Origin: an uncultured Erysipelotrichaceae bacterium
GTDB lineage: Bacteria; Bacillota_I; Bacilli_A; Erysipelotrichales; Erysipelotrichaceae
Assembly: GCA_945877405.1 (NCBI GenBank)
Contig: CAMCSA010000011.1
Coordinates: forward strand, 1-58,636
Reading direction: 5' to 3'
Length of the DNA stretch: 58,636 bases
Below the pieces are notes generated by a model. The model made no database searches. It saw nothing but the letters and a program-made list of their open reading frames with translations, and was not told the DNA's origin. How positions within the stretch are numbered: the stretch's first letter is position 1; every line of letters starts with the position of its first letter. Below, piece after piece: positions 1-8,881 of this stretch. A program made the translations under genes and the position numbers.

Positions 1-160
1 GAAGCTGTCCTTATTAAGTTTCCCACAGTTTTATATTCCCATGAATAATTCAGGTTATATTTGATCATCACAAAATTGTAACCACTGGGAAGGGTGTCGC
101 TTCGGTGATATCCTTTTCGTATGCGTATTTATCATTTGGATACACTGATATTTGAAAACA

Positions 161-211
161 CATTTACATTCATACTTCAGTTTGGCATAATATGAAGCAT
201 GAATGTAAATG
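161..211 (+). promoter_or_regulatory. AbiE promoter wrapped in an inverted repeat
   Basis: A -35 TTTACA (163-168) and a -10 CATAAT (186-191) lie 17 bp apart upstream of the antitoxin gene. They sit inside a large inverted repeat with 19-base arms at 161-179 and 193-211 that match at 18 of 19 positions. AbiEi antitoxins of this family are known to repress their own operon by binding inverted repeats in the promoter. The overlap with both promoter boxes therefore suggests an autorepression operator; that role is inferred. Confidence 0.7.
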
Positions 212-233
212 TTTTTGTGAGGAGGTGTGTACC

Positions 234-830
234 ATGGATCAGATTTGGATGAGAATAAATGAATTGGCCGAGGCAAATAACGGGTTTATCAGGACAGCGC
301 AGGTTGAAGAACTGGGCATCAGCAGGCCCATGCTGCGCAAGTATACCGATGCCGGTAAACTGGAGCAGGTACGCAAAGGACTATATGTGCTCACCGATGG
401 TATTCCGGATGAGTATGCATTGTTGCAGGAGCAGTGCCGGGATGCTGTCTTTTCCTATGGCACAGCACTGTATTTGTGTGGACTCTCAGATCGAACACCG
501 CATGTATATGACATTACAATTCCGAGGGGGAAAAATGTCACCATCTTGAAAAGAGATAATCCTGACTTGAGGTGTCACTATTTACCGAGGGAATTCTATG
601 AGATCGGTATTACACAGACACACTCTCCACAAGGGGCTGAAGTGAGATTGTATGATCGGGAACGCTGTATTTGTGATTTGATCCGTAACAAAGAACAAAT
701 GGATATGCAACTGTACTCTCAGGCAATTAAGGATTATTTCAAGACAAAGCCCAACAATCGGAAACTTCTGAAATACGGAAAGCTGTTTGGAATAGAAGAT
801 AGAATCAGGATCTATATGGAGGTATTGTGA
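234..830 (+). CDS. Type IV toxin-antitoxin system antitoxin, AbiEi family
   Basis: The 198-residue protein has an N-terminal winged-helix segment (roughly residues 1-60, with ...RTAQVEELGISRPMLRKY...) typical of AbiEi transcriptional antitoxins. A C-terminal domain follows. Family members repress the abiE promoter and neutralise the AbiEii nucleotidyltransferase without forming a stable complex. The start at 234 was chosen because GAGGAGGTGTG lies just upstream; a longer frame from 192 would begin inside the operator. The stop overlaps the start of the downstream toxin gene, so the two were translationally coupled. The partner toxin is broken here, leaving the antitoxin as an orphan that may act only as a repressor. 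Confidence 0.85.
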   Translation: MDQIWMRINELAEANNGFIRTAQVEELGISRPMLRKYTDAGKLEQVRKGLYVLTDGIPDEYALLQEQCRDAVFSYGTALYLCGLSDRTPHVYDITIPRGKNVTILKRDNPDLRCHYLPREFYEIGITQTHSPQGAEVRLYDRERCICDLIRNKEQMDMQLYSQAIKDYFKTKPNNRKLLKYGKLFGIEDRIRIYMEVL

Positions 831-1668
831 TGAAAACACCAGAGTAATTAAAAGGAACGATTCGCAGCATGGCAGCAAAGAGGAATCTTCGGGCGCAGGA
901 AGTGCTGCAAATGTTTCTGTTTGAACGGATTTTGGAGCGTTTGGCTAAATCAAAATAAAAAAAGAATTTTATTCTCAAAGGTGGCCTGCTGATATCTTCA
1001 ATGATCGGTATCAGTGAGCGGACTACGATGGATATGGATACTACCGTTCGAGGAATCCAGATGGAAGAAGATGATATTGTTCGATTGTTAAGGAAATCCT
1101 GACGGTGGATGTTGACGACGGTATCCTGTTTGAATATGAGAGCATTGAGCCTATCCGGGAAGAAGATGCTTATAATAACTTTCGGGTACATTTACGCGCA
1201 AAATACGGCAAAATCGACACTCCTATGAAGATAGATGTAACAACCGGTGATGCGATCACTCCAGCGGCAGTACAGTATGACTTTCCGATGCTGTTTGAGG
1301 ATAAAACGGTATCAGTAATGGCCTATACACTGGAGACGGTGTTGGCCGAAAAATACGAAACGATTATTCGTCGGAATATCAGTACCACGCGAGCGAGAGA
1401 TTTTTACGATCTTCACACGCTGTATCGAAGCAGGAAATCAGAGGTTCGCATTGATGTTTTCAGAGCTTCTGTGTTACATACAGCGCAAAAGCGAGAATCC
1501 GTTGAAGATATCAAGGATTGGAAAGACATTCTGAAGGATTTGCGCGAAGAACAGCAGATGTATTTACTGTGGGATAACTATTTATCTGAAAACAGGTATA
1601 TCGGAAACCTGGAATTCCATGTAGTTCTCGATACATTGGAAGATGTGGCAGAGGTGTTGAATTTCTGA
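830..1668 (+). pseudogene. Decayed AbiEii/AbiGii nucleotidyltransferase toxin
   Basis: The frame starts at an ATG overlapping the antitoxin stop and reads MKTPE, then hits TAA at 845-847. It continues recognisably (LKGTIRSMAAKRNLRAQEV) to a second stop near 953-958, then ILKGGLLISSMIGISERT, which resembles the AbiEii nucleotidyltransferase core. Around 1080-1090 the frame changes and continues open as IVKEILTVDVDDGILFEYE to 1668. Two nonsense changes plus one frameshift inactivate the toxin. The C-terminal 187 residues still read well, so decay is recent. AbiEii toxins transfer nucleotides from GTP-dependent chemistry to cellular targets; none should be made here. Confidence 0.85.
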
Positions 1669-1841
1669 ACAGTAAAAGAATGTGAGGAGCAACGTTTATC
1701 ATAGCGACAAGGTTCATAGCCGATTGGTTTTCATAAAAGATACAACCGGCATTTTTATCTTTCATGAGTTAGTGTACACTGATTCAGTTTTATTCTGATT
1801 TGTGGTATATTCTAATGCGTGAAAATAAAGAGGGTGAAACC

Positions 1842-2849
1842 ATGAGTGAACTGATCATCAATCGAGCTATTCTGCATGTCTATGATTTTCTGTCAGGGAA
1901 TGTAGCACCAAGTGAAAATGTATTGAATTTGGAAGATAAATGGATTCAGGGTTACCTGAACAGCCTTGTACGCAGATGTCATTATGATTCCAGAATTCAG
2001 GAAGGATCTTTTCATTCTGACAGTACATACAGCCAACTATATGAATCCTTTGCATCAGGGGATGTATCCTTTGTGGAATATACACAGAAAACAGGTGACT
2101 ATGTTGGGGAATATCTGAAAAATACAGATGCACAGTCTTATGATGTTCTGTTTGTGGATTATCGTATGGATGAAACACCATATATCGGCATGTATCTGCT
2201 GGAAAACCAGAAAGCCTATACCCATTTCTGTGGGGCGGATTCCACCGGTAATATCAATAACACAATTCAGTATCACTCCTGTGTACTGCCATCGGGATCA
2301 AAGAAGATTGCATCCTTTGCCTTATTGAAAACCATATCCTGTACAGTCAGTTTCTGTGATGAAACAAAGTGGACACTTGGAGATGTACAGGTTATGAAAG
2401 ATCTGATTCTTGCCTGTGACAGTAAAAGAAGCCATAAGGAAGTGATGCTGGATGTACAGGAAGTTGTATCTGAAGTTGCTGAAAAGTGTGATGAAAACCC
2501 GACCATCCTTTTATCCAAGTATAAAAACTATGTACAGAATGCATTACAGGAAACAGATGCCATATCGGTTGAAGATCTTGCGGTACATGTATTCAACGAT
2601 ACTGAAAAGATGCAGGATACATTTATTTCCACATCCATGGAACATGAACTGCCGCAACAGTTACCGGTAACAAGCAATACCGTGCGTTCTACCATGAAAA
2701 ATCAGAAGATTCGTACCGATACGGGAATTGAACTGACATTCCCGACTGAATATTTTGAAAACCCTGATTTGATTGAATTCATCAATCATCCTGATGGAAC
2801 CATCTCCATTGAGATCAAAAAGATCGGTAAAATCATTAACAGGAAATAA
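1842..2849 (+). CDS. Nucleoid-associated protein (NdpA/YejK-like, 37-kDa family)
   Basis: The 335-residue protein begins MSELIINRAILHVYDF and ends in a ...GIELTFPTEYFENPD...TISIEIKKIGKI segment typical of the NA37/YejK family (PF04245). These proteins associate with the nucleoid, but their precise role is not settled. The start at 1842 follows GAGGGTGAAACC; an in-frame ATG 14 codons earlier lacks a ribosome site. The TAA stop overlaps the next ATG by one base, so it is coupled to the radical SAM gene. No membrane segments or signal peptide are visible. The family assignment is good; the role is inferred from homologues. Confidence 0.8.
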   Translation: MSELIINRAILHVYDFLSGNVAPSENVLNLEDKWIQGYLNSLVRRCHYDSRIQEGSFHSDSTYSQLYESFASGDVSFVEYTQKTGDYVGEYLKNTDAQSYDVLFVDYRMDETPYIGMYLLENQKAYTHFCGADSTGNINNTIQYHSCVLPSGSKKIASFALLKTISCTVSFCDETKWTLGDVQVMKDLILACDSKRSHKEVMLDVQEVVSEVAEKCDENPTILLSKYKNYVQNALQETDAISVEDLAVHVFNDTEKMQDTFISTSMEHELPQQLPVTSNTVRSTMKNQKIRTDTGIELTFPTEYFENPDLIEFINHPDGTISIEIKKIGKIINRK

Positions 2850-3784
2850 TGGAAAAGAAATACTACAACAGTTTTCCGGATTACTGTAAGAAACAGTATG
2901 GCAGAAAACTGTACAGAGTGGCGTTGGACGCAGGGATGAGCTGTCCCAATCGGGATGGTACGATTGGAACGGGAGGCTGCATCTTCTGTGATGAAGGTGG
3001 CAGTGGGGATTTTGCCATCCGATATGATGGTCAGAAACTGGAACAGAAAGATCTGATCTATAATCATCAAAGCTGTAAGCCAGGGGATTATATTGCCTAT
3101 TTCCAGTCTTTTACCAACACTTATGCACCAGTTGAAAGACTGGAATATCTGTTTGAGCATGCTTTGCATGATCCTTTATTTGGTGGGATTGCCATTGCGA
3201 CCAGACCTGACTGTCTGGATGAAGAAAAGATATCTTTGTTGAAAAGGCTGAAGGAGAAATATCCTGAAAAGTGTTTCTGGGTAGAGCTTGGATTACAGAC
3301 CATTCATCCTTCTTCTTCCATTTTTATCCGAAGAGGTTACCCGTTATCTGTGTTTGATGCATGTGTAAAAAGGCTCAGACAGGCGGGCATTCCATTTCTG
3401 GTGCATCTGATTGTTGGTTTACCAAATGAAACACAGGATATGATGGTTGCTTCTGTAAGACATGTCAGTGAAAGTGGAGCCTGGGGAATCAAACTGCAGC
3501 TGCTGCATTATCTTTCTGACACGGATCTTGGCAGAATGTACCTCGAACAACCAAAGTTATTTCGAGTCATGGAAGAAGAGGAATATATTGATACGGTATG
3601 CAGGTGCATTGCGGTAATGCGTCCTGATATTGTGATTCATCGTCTGACTGGAGATGGAAATGGTGAACATCTGCTTGCACCAGGATGGAGCAGAAACAAA
3701 AAACATGTTCTGAATCAGATCAGGCATGAGCTGAAAATCAGAAACTGGTATCAGGGATGCCAGTATGAGAAAAGAGGTGATTGA
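2849..3784 (+). CDS. TIGR01212-family radical SAM protein (YhcC/YtqA-like)
   Basis: The 311-residue protein carries an N-terminal radical SAM cluster site in the unusual arrangement SCPNRDGT...GGCIFCDEGG. The three cysteines bind a [4Fe-4S] cluster that cleaves S-adenosylmethionine. YFQSFTNTYAP and the GLQTIHP / HLIVGLPNET segments are characteristic of the YhcC/YtqA family. A B. subtilis member is reported to act in tRNA wobble uridine modification (MnmL), which I recall rather than see here; its usual methyltransferase partner is not adjacent. The start overlaps the upstream stop by one base. FeoAB follows directly, which may supply iron for cluster assembly, but that link is only contextual. 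Confidence 0.82.
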   Translation: MEKKYYNSFPDYCKKQYGRKLYRVALDAGMSCPNRDGTIGTGGCIFCDEGGSGDFAIRYDGQKLEQKDLIYNHQSCKPGDYIAYFQSFTNTYAPVERLEYLFEHALHDPLFGGIAIATRPDCLDEEKISLLKRLKEKYPEKCFWVELGLQTIHPSSSIFIRRGYPLSVFDACVKRLRQAGIPFLVHLIVGLPNETQDMMVASVRHVSESGAWGIKLQLLHYLSDTDLGRMYLEQPKLFRVMEEEEYIDTVCRCIAVMRPDIVIHRLTGDGNGEHLLAPGWSRNKKHVLNQIRHELKIRNWYQGCQYEKRGD

Positions 3785-3785
3785 T

Positions 3786-6146
3786 ATGAAAACCATTGAC
3801 AGCCTGAAACCGGGCGAAAGTGCAGAAATCATTGAAGTAAAAGGGACAGGCAGTCTGCGTCATCACCTTCTGGATATGGGATTGACACCAAAGACAGAAG
3901 TCACATTACAGAAAACAGCTCCAATGGGAGATCCCGTACAGATTGAACTGAGAGGATACGAGCTGACACTACGTCTGGATGAAGCAAGGCAGATTACCAT
4001 TACAGAGCCATATCATGGAAAAAAGGAACATGTATCCATTGAGAGGCATACATCCATTGCCCATCCGAAGTTTGGTGAAAAAAGAAAATATACGAAACCG
4101 GACTTTGACTATGGCAGAAAACTGCGATTTGCATTAGTAGGGAATCAGAACTGTGGTAAGACAACATTATTTAATCAGCTGACCGGTTCCAACCAGCATG
4201 TCGGCAATTTCCCAGGAGTTACCGTAGATCAGAAAGACGGACAGATTCGAGGATACGAAAATGCAGTTGTAACCGATCTTCCAGGTATTTATTCCCTTTC
4301 TCCATATTCCACAGAAGAAATTGTCACACGCCGATTTATTCTCGATACAAAGCCGGATGGCATCATCAATATTGTGGATGCGACAAACATGGAACGGAAT
4401 CTGTATCTGACCATGCAGTTAATGGAACTGGATACCCCAATGGTTGTGGCTCTGAATATGATGGATGAAGTCATCCATAATGGTGGTACCGTACTTGTTA
4501 ACCAGCTGGAACAGATTCTTGGTATTCCGGTTGTACCGATCTCAGCATCTCATAATCAGGGCGTGGAAGAACTGATTGATCATGTCATGGCAGTTGCCTG
4601 TGATCATCTGACACCGGGTAAAGTTGATTTCTGTATTGACAGTGATGAAAGTGAAGATCCGGTGGCAGCAGTACATCGCTGTATTCATGCCATTGCCCAT
4701 ATGATTGAAAATGATGCAAAAAAGGTCGGGCTACCGGTCCGCTTTGCAGCAAGCAAGCTTGTGGAGCATGATCCGATGATCGAAAAGGAACTTGCTTTAC
4801 CACAGGAAAAAAAGGAAACCTGTGATCATCTGATTTCCATTCTGGAAAGTGAATCAGGCTTTGACAGTGAAGCGGCACTTGCCAATATGCGTTTTTCCTT
4901 TCTGGAAGATCTTTGTGCCAAAACAGTCATCCGTCCACATGAAAGTGTAGAACACAGAAGAAGTGTGAATCTGGATCGTATTCTGACTGGTAAATATACA
5001 GCCATTCCATGTTTTATCGGTATTATGGGATTTGTTTTCTTCATGACATTCAGTGGAATCGGTGCACTGTTGTCTGATGGGATGACAGTGATTGTGGACA
5101 GTATCATTTCATGGATGGATGCAGGTTTATCTGCCATGGATGTCAATCCGGTTGTGCATTCCCTTGTGATTGATGGGATCGCAAATGGTGTAGGCAGTGT
5201 GTTGAGTTTCCTTCCTGTCATCGTAACTCTGTTTTTCTTCCTCTCCATTCTGGAAGATACAGGTTATATGGCACGTGTTGCCTTTATCATGGACCGACTG
5301 CTGCGTAAGATCGGATTATCGGGAAGAAGTTTTGTACCGATGCTGATTGGCTTTGGCTGTACCGTACCAGCCGTCATGGCAACCCGCACACTATCGAGTG
5401 AAAGAGATCGCAGGATGACAATCCTGATGACACCGTTTATGAGCTGTTCAGCAAAACTGCCGATTTATACATTGATGATTACGGCTTTCTTTCCACGGAA
5501 TCTGCAGCCGCTTGTCATGATCAGCCTGTATCTTGGTGGTATTGCAGTAGGAATTCTGTATGCCTTTTTACTTAAGAAAACAGTATTTCCTGGGGAACCT
5601 GTTCCATTTGTCATGGAATTACCAAACTACAGACTTCCATCTGCCAGAAGCTTATTACGGCTGATCTGGGAAAAGGCGGAAGGCTTTGTGAAAAAAGCAT
5701 TTACGGTCATTTTCCTTGCTTCTTTGATCATCTGGTTCCTACAGTCATTTGATCCGCATCTGAATCTGACATCTGCGGCAGATGACAGCATTCTTGCGAT
5801 GATCGGAAGCTTCTGCGCACCTGTATTTGCACCACTTGGTTTTAATGACTGGAGAGTATCGACAGCCTTGATTACAGGGCTTACCGCAAAGGAAAGTGTT
5901 GTTTCAACACTGATTCTGTTAGCTGGCAGTAAATCTGCATTACAGAATATCTTTACACCGTTTACTGCATTCGTATTCCTTGTCTTTGTTCTGTTATATA
6001 CACCATGTGTAGCGGCGATTGGAACTGTGAAAAAGGAACTTGGCAGTACGACAGGAGCATTTCTTTCCATGGTTATGCAGTGTGTGATTGCCTGGCTTGT
6101 AGCATTTGCAGTACATACACTTGGAATGCTGATTGGACTGATATAA
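3786..6146 (+). CDS. feoB: Ferrous iron transporter, FeoA-FeoB fusion
   Basis: The 786-residue polypeptide joins an SH3-like FeoA domain (about 1-75) to a full FeoB. The GTPase part has G1 GNQNCGKTT (119-127), G3 DLPG and G4 NMMD. The C-terminal part carries two Gate domains with many membrane helices, including FVPMLIGFGCTVPAVMATR and a second GLTAKESVVSTL. It imports Fe(II) across the cytoplasmic membrane, gated by GTP hydrolysis. The start at 3786 follows AAGAGGTGATTGAT; a 7-codon longer start overlaps the previous gene. FeoA and FeoB are usually separate genes, though fusions are known in Firmicutes. No metal regulator site is obvious, since the gene is read through from upstream. Confidence 0.93.
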   Translation: MKTIDSLKPGESAEIIEVKGTGSLRHHLLDMGLTPKTEVTLQKTAPMGDPVQIELRGYELTLRLDEARQITITEPYHGKKEHVSIERHTSIAHPKFGEKRKYTKPDFDYGRKLRFALVGNQNCGKTTLFNQLTGSNQHVGNFPGVTVDQKDGQIRGYENAVVTDLPGIYSLSPYSTEEIVTRRFILDTKPDGIINIVDATNMERNLYLTMQLMELDTPMVVALNMMDEVIHNGGTVLVNQLEQILGIPVVPISASHNQGVEELIDHVMAVACDHLTPGKVDFCIDSDESEDPVAAVHRCIHAIAHMIENDAKKVGLPVRFAASKLVEHDPMIEKELALPQEKKETCDHLISILESESGFDSEAALANMRFSFLEDLCAKTVIRPHESVEHRRSVNLDRILTGKYTAIPCFIGIMGFVFFMTFSGIGALLSDGMTVIVDSIISWMDAGLSAMDVNPVVHSLVIDGIANGVGSVLSFLPVIVTLFFFLSILEDTGYMARVAFIMDRLLRKIGLSGRSFVPMLIGFGCTVPAVMATRTLSSERDRRMTILMTPFMSCSAKLPIYTLMITAFFPRNLQPLVMISLYLGGIAVGILYAFLLKKTVFPGEPVPFVMELPNYRLPSARSLLRLIWEKAEGFVKKAFTVIFLASLIIWFLQSFDPHLNLTSAADDSILAMIGSFCAPVFAPLGFNDWRVSTALITGLTAKESVVSTLILLAGSKSALQNIFTPFTAFVFLVFVLLYTPCVAAIGTVKKELGSTTGAFLSMVMQCVIAWLVAFAVHTLGMLIGLI

Positions 6147-6150
6147 ATTC

Positions 6151-6181
6151 TTGACATGAAGTCAGCTTGAGATTCTATAAT
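6151..6181 (+). promoter_or_regulatory. Sigma-A-type promoter for the aldo/keto reductase
   Basis: Perfect TTGACA (6151-6156) and TATAAT (6176-6181) boxes are separated by 19 bp. They lie directly after the feoB stop and 30 bases before the next ATG, which has its own GGGAGG site. Confidence 0.75.
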
Positions 6182-6210
6182 AATGTCAATGAATATATGG
6201 GAGGAAAACT

Positions 6211-7344
6211 ATGCTTGATCAGGAATTTGTTGCGAAGATGCCAAAGCTTGGATTTGGCCTGATGCGTTTACCAAGAAGTGATAAGGAAAAGGATATCATT
6301 GATACAGAACAGACATCAAAGATGGTGGATCGATTTCTCGATGCAGGGCTGACTTATTTCGACAGTGCCTATGTCTATAACGGCTCGGAAGAAGCTGCTA
6401 AGGTGTGTCTGACATCACGTCATCCACGTGACAGTTATTTCATCACATCCAAAATCAATGTCAATGCCAAAGGTGTTGTGGATGCGCAAGGTGCCAAGGC
6501 TGAACTTGCTGAATCATTACGTAGAGAAGGTGTTGATTATATCGACTTCTATCTGCTGCATGCCTTAAGTAAGAACAATATTAAAAAGTATGATGACTGG
6601 GGTATCTGGGAATTTGTCAAGGAAGCAAAGGAAAAGGGACTCATCCGTCATTATGGATTCTCGTTCCACGATACACCAGAGTTCCTTGATGAACTGCTGA
6701 CAAAACATCCGGATGTGGAATTCGTACAGCTGCAGATCAACTATGCAGACTGGGAAAACCCATCTGTACAGTCCCGTGGCTGTTATGAGGTTGCTTGTAA
6801 GCACAACAAGCCGATTATTGTCATGGAACCGATTAAGGGTGGAACACTTGCCAACCCACCAAAGGCAGTTGCTGAGCTGTTGAAAAAGGCAGATCCGCAA
6901 GCAAGCTATGCTTCATGGGCAATCCGCTTTGTTGCTTCATTGCCAGGAGTCATGACAGTTCTTTCTGGTATGTCCGATATGGCGCAGATGGAAGATAATG
7001 TATCCTACATGTCTGACTTCAAGCCATTGAGTGAAGAAGAGAAGAAAGTCATTGCACAGGCACAGGAAATCCTGAAGAACATTGATCAGATTCCATGTAC
7101 CGGTTGTCGTTATTGTGTTGGTGGATGCCCAAAGAAGATCAATATTCCATCCCTGTTTACAGCGATGAATCTCAATCTCATCTTCGATCAGTTTGAAAAA
7201 GGCAAGCAGAGATATCAGAATGAAACACAGGGTGAACATGGTAAGGCATCTGACTGTATCGGATGTGGCCAGTGTGAAATTCAGTGCCCTCAGCATATTG
7301 AAATCCGTTCCTGGCTGGAAAAGACAGCAGAAACATTTGAGTAA
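6211..7344 (+). CDS. Aldo/keto reductase with two C-terminal 4Fe-4S motifs
   Basis: The 377-residue protein has an N-terminal TIM-barrel aldo/keto reductase domain (GFGLMRLP, FDSAYVYNGSEE, ITSKI, YIDFYLLHAL). It ends in a ferredoxin-like tail with two CxxCxxCxxxCP motifs, CTGCRYCVGGCP and CIGCGQCEIQCP. This architecture is common in anaerobes, where the clusters probably link the enzyme to ferredoxin-type electron carriers; the substrate is unknown. It has its own consensus promoter and a strong ribosome site (GGGAGGAAAACT). A terminator hairpin follows just after the stop, so it is mostly a single-gene transcript. Confidence 0.9.
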   Translation: MLDQEFVAKMPKLGFGLMRLPRSDKEKDIIDTEQTSKMVDRFLDAGLTYFDSAYVYNGSEEAAKVCLTSRHPRDSYFITSKINVNAKGVVDAQGAKAELAESLRREGVDYIDFYLLHALSKNNIKKYDDWGIWEFVKEAKEKGLIRHYGFSFHDTPEFLDELLTKHPDVEFVQLQINYADWENPSVQSRGCYEVACKHNKPIIVMEPIKGGTLANPPKAVAELLKKADPQASYASWAIRFVASLPGVMTVLSGMSDMAQMEDNVSYMSDFKPLSEEEKKVIAQAQEILKNIDQIPCTGCRYCVGGCPKKINIPSLFTAMNLNLIFDQFEKGKQRYQNETQGEHGKASDCIGCGQCEIQCPQHIEIRSWLEKTAETFE

Positions 7345-7353
7345 AACAATCAG

Positions 7354-7383
7354 AGATCCGAAGCAGTTCTTCGGATCTTTTAT
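7354..7383 (+). terminator. Rho-independent terminator after the aldo/keto reductase
   Basis: A perfect 10-bp stem (7354-7363 with 7369-7378) has a 5-base loop and is followed by TTTT. It lies between the aldo/keto reductase and larC, only 16 bases before the larC ATG, so larC may depend on read-through or on a promoter not recognised here. Confidence 0.85.
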
Positions 7384-7398
7384 GAAAAAGGAAGAGTT

Positions 7399-8571
7399 AT
7401 GAAAGTACTGTATATTGAATGTGGCATGGGATGTGCCGGGGATATGCTTCTTGGTGCACTTGTGGATGCAATGGAGAATCCGGATACATTTGTGGATCAG
7501 CTGAATCGGGCTGGTATTCCGCATGTGCATTACAAAAAAGAAATCGTGAAAAAACAGGGCATTACAGGCACAAAGATGCATGTGCTTGTCCATGATCATG
7601 AAGAAGGGGAACATCATCATAGGCACCATCATGGCATGCACCTGCATGAGATTGATGACATCATTGCTGCATTACATGTTCCTGAAAAGGTGAAAGACGA
7701 TGCGATAGCTGTATATCATCTGATCGCAGAAGCAGAAAGCAGAGTACATAACCAGGATGTTGGCCAGCTGCACTTCCATGAAGTGGGGATGCTGGATGGC
7801 ATTGGTGATGTAGTAGGTGTCAGCTATGCATTATATGAGCTTCAGGCAGAAAGAATTCATGTGTCCCCGATAGCAACGGGTAATGGTACTGTACATTGTG
7901 CCCATGGTATTTTGCCTGTACCAGCCCCTGCCACTGCAATCTTACTGGAAGGCATACCATGGTATCATGGAAAGATTCAATCAGAACTGACAACACCAAC
8001 CGGAGCAGCTTTATTGAAATACTTTGGAAATACGTATGGAGAAGATCCAGTCATGACCAGCCATAAAACAGGCTATGGCTTTGGAACAAAAGAGTTTGAT
8101 GTGCTGAACTGTGTACGTGTGTTTGTTGGAGAACAGGAAGAGAATGGACGTATTGTTGAACTGACATGCAACATTGATGATATGAGCCCAGAAGGGGTAG
8201 GACATGCAATGGGCGTGCTGTTTGAAGCAGGTGCTTTGGATGTATATACCATCAATGCCAACATGAAGAAAAACAGACCTGGACTTGTATTTACATGCAT
8301 GTGCCGTGAAGCTGATGCTGAAAAGATGAGAGATCTGATGTTTCTGCATCTGACAACCCTTGGGATCAGGCAGACATCCTGCCTGCGTCACAGCATGCAT
8401 CGTAACATCAGAAATGTACCTACGGAGTATGGTGATGTCAGAATCAAGTATTCCAGTGGATATGGGGTAACAAGAGAAAAAATTGAATATGAGGATCTTG
8501 CCCGTATCAGCAAAGAAACAGGAAAGTCCATAGAACAGATTCGTGAAGAAATCAGAAAGCAGATGAAATAA
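7399..8571 (+). CDS. larC: Nickel-pincer cofactor biosynthesis protein LarC
   Basis: The 390-residue protein begins MKVLYIECGMGCAGDMLLGAL, the LarC N-terminal signature. It has a His-rich stretch (about 61-83, HDHEEGEHHHRHHHG) suited to nickel binding, and a C-terminal domain with LTCNIDDMSPE and IKYSSGYG. LarC is the CTP-dependent cyclometallase that inserts nickel into the pincer cofactor of lactate racemase and related enzymes. In Lactiplantibacillus the protein is made by a programmed frameshift; here the two halves are one continuous frame. No larA, larB or larE lies in the window, so its partners must be elsewhere or absent. GGAAGAGTT precedes the start. Confidence 0.92.
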   Translation: MKVLYIECGMGCAGDMLLGALVDAMENPDTFVDQLNRAGIPHVHYKKEIVKKQGITGTKMHVLVHDHEEGEHHHRHHHGMHLHEIDDIIAALHVPEKVKDDAIAVYHLIAEAESRVHNQDVGQLHFHEVGMLDGIGDVVGVSYALYELQAERIHVSPIATGNGTVHCAHGILPVPAPATAILLEGIPWYHGKIQSELTTPTGAALLKYFGNTYGEDPVMTSHKTGYGFGTKEFDVLNCVRVFVGEQEENGRIVELTCNIDDMSPEGVGHAMGVLFEAGALDVYTINANMKKNRPGLVFTCMCREADAEKMRDLMFLHLTTLGIRQTSCLRHSMHRNIRNVPTEYGDVRIKYSSGYGVTREKIEYEDLARISKETGKSIEQIREEIRKQMK

Positions 8572-8600
8572 AGGAGATGTCATGGTGAACATCTCCTTTT
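8572..8600 (+). terminator. Terminator after larC
   Basis: A perfect 9-bp stem (8572-8580 with 8589-8597) has an 8-base loop and is followed by a T run. It begins immediately after the larC stop. Confidence 0.85.
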
Positions 8601-8717
8601 CAGATGGAAGAAACAGGTAACAGAAGTGTGCCGTCATTGAGAACGGATACCTTGTCGGCAGTGCAGATAATCAATGTCATTAAGTTAAGCAAAAAAAAGC
8701 TTCAATGACGGCTATAT

Positions 8718-8748
8718 AGGCTATACAAGAAATTGCGTAGCCTTTTTT
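8718..8748 (+). terminator. Inward-facing terminator inside the IS4 left end
   Basis: AGGCTA (8718-8723) can pair with TAGCCT (8738-8743), followed by TTTTTT. It lies between the left end and the transposase. Such hairpins block outside transcription from reaching a transposase gene; the role here is inferred. Confidence 0.55.
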
Positions 8749-8881
8749 CTTATGCTGAAAATGTTTCTTCATCATAAGAAAAAGCTCAATATTTTTTGAT
8801 ATTTATGCCAAAAGTACTTGACACGATTGTTTGACCCTTTATTCATAATCCAAAGGGATTTGTAGGAGGAAATTTTACACT

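Noticed and set aside
55-276. Minus-strand 73-codon frame at the left edge.
   Set aside because: It overlaps the AbiE operator and the antitoxin start and has no ribosome site.
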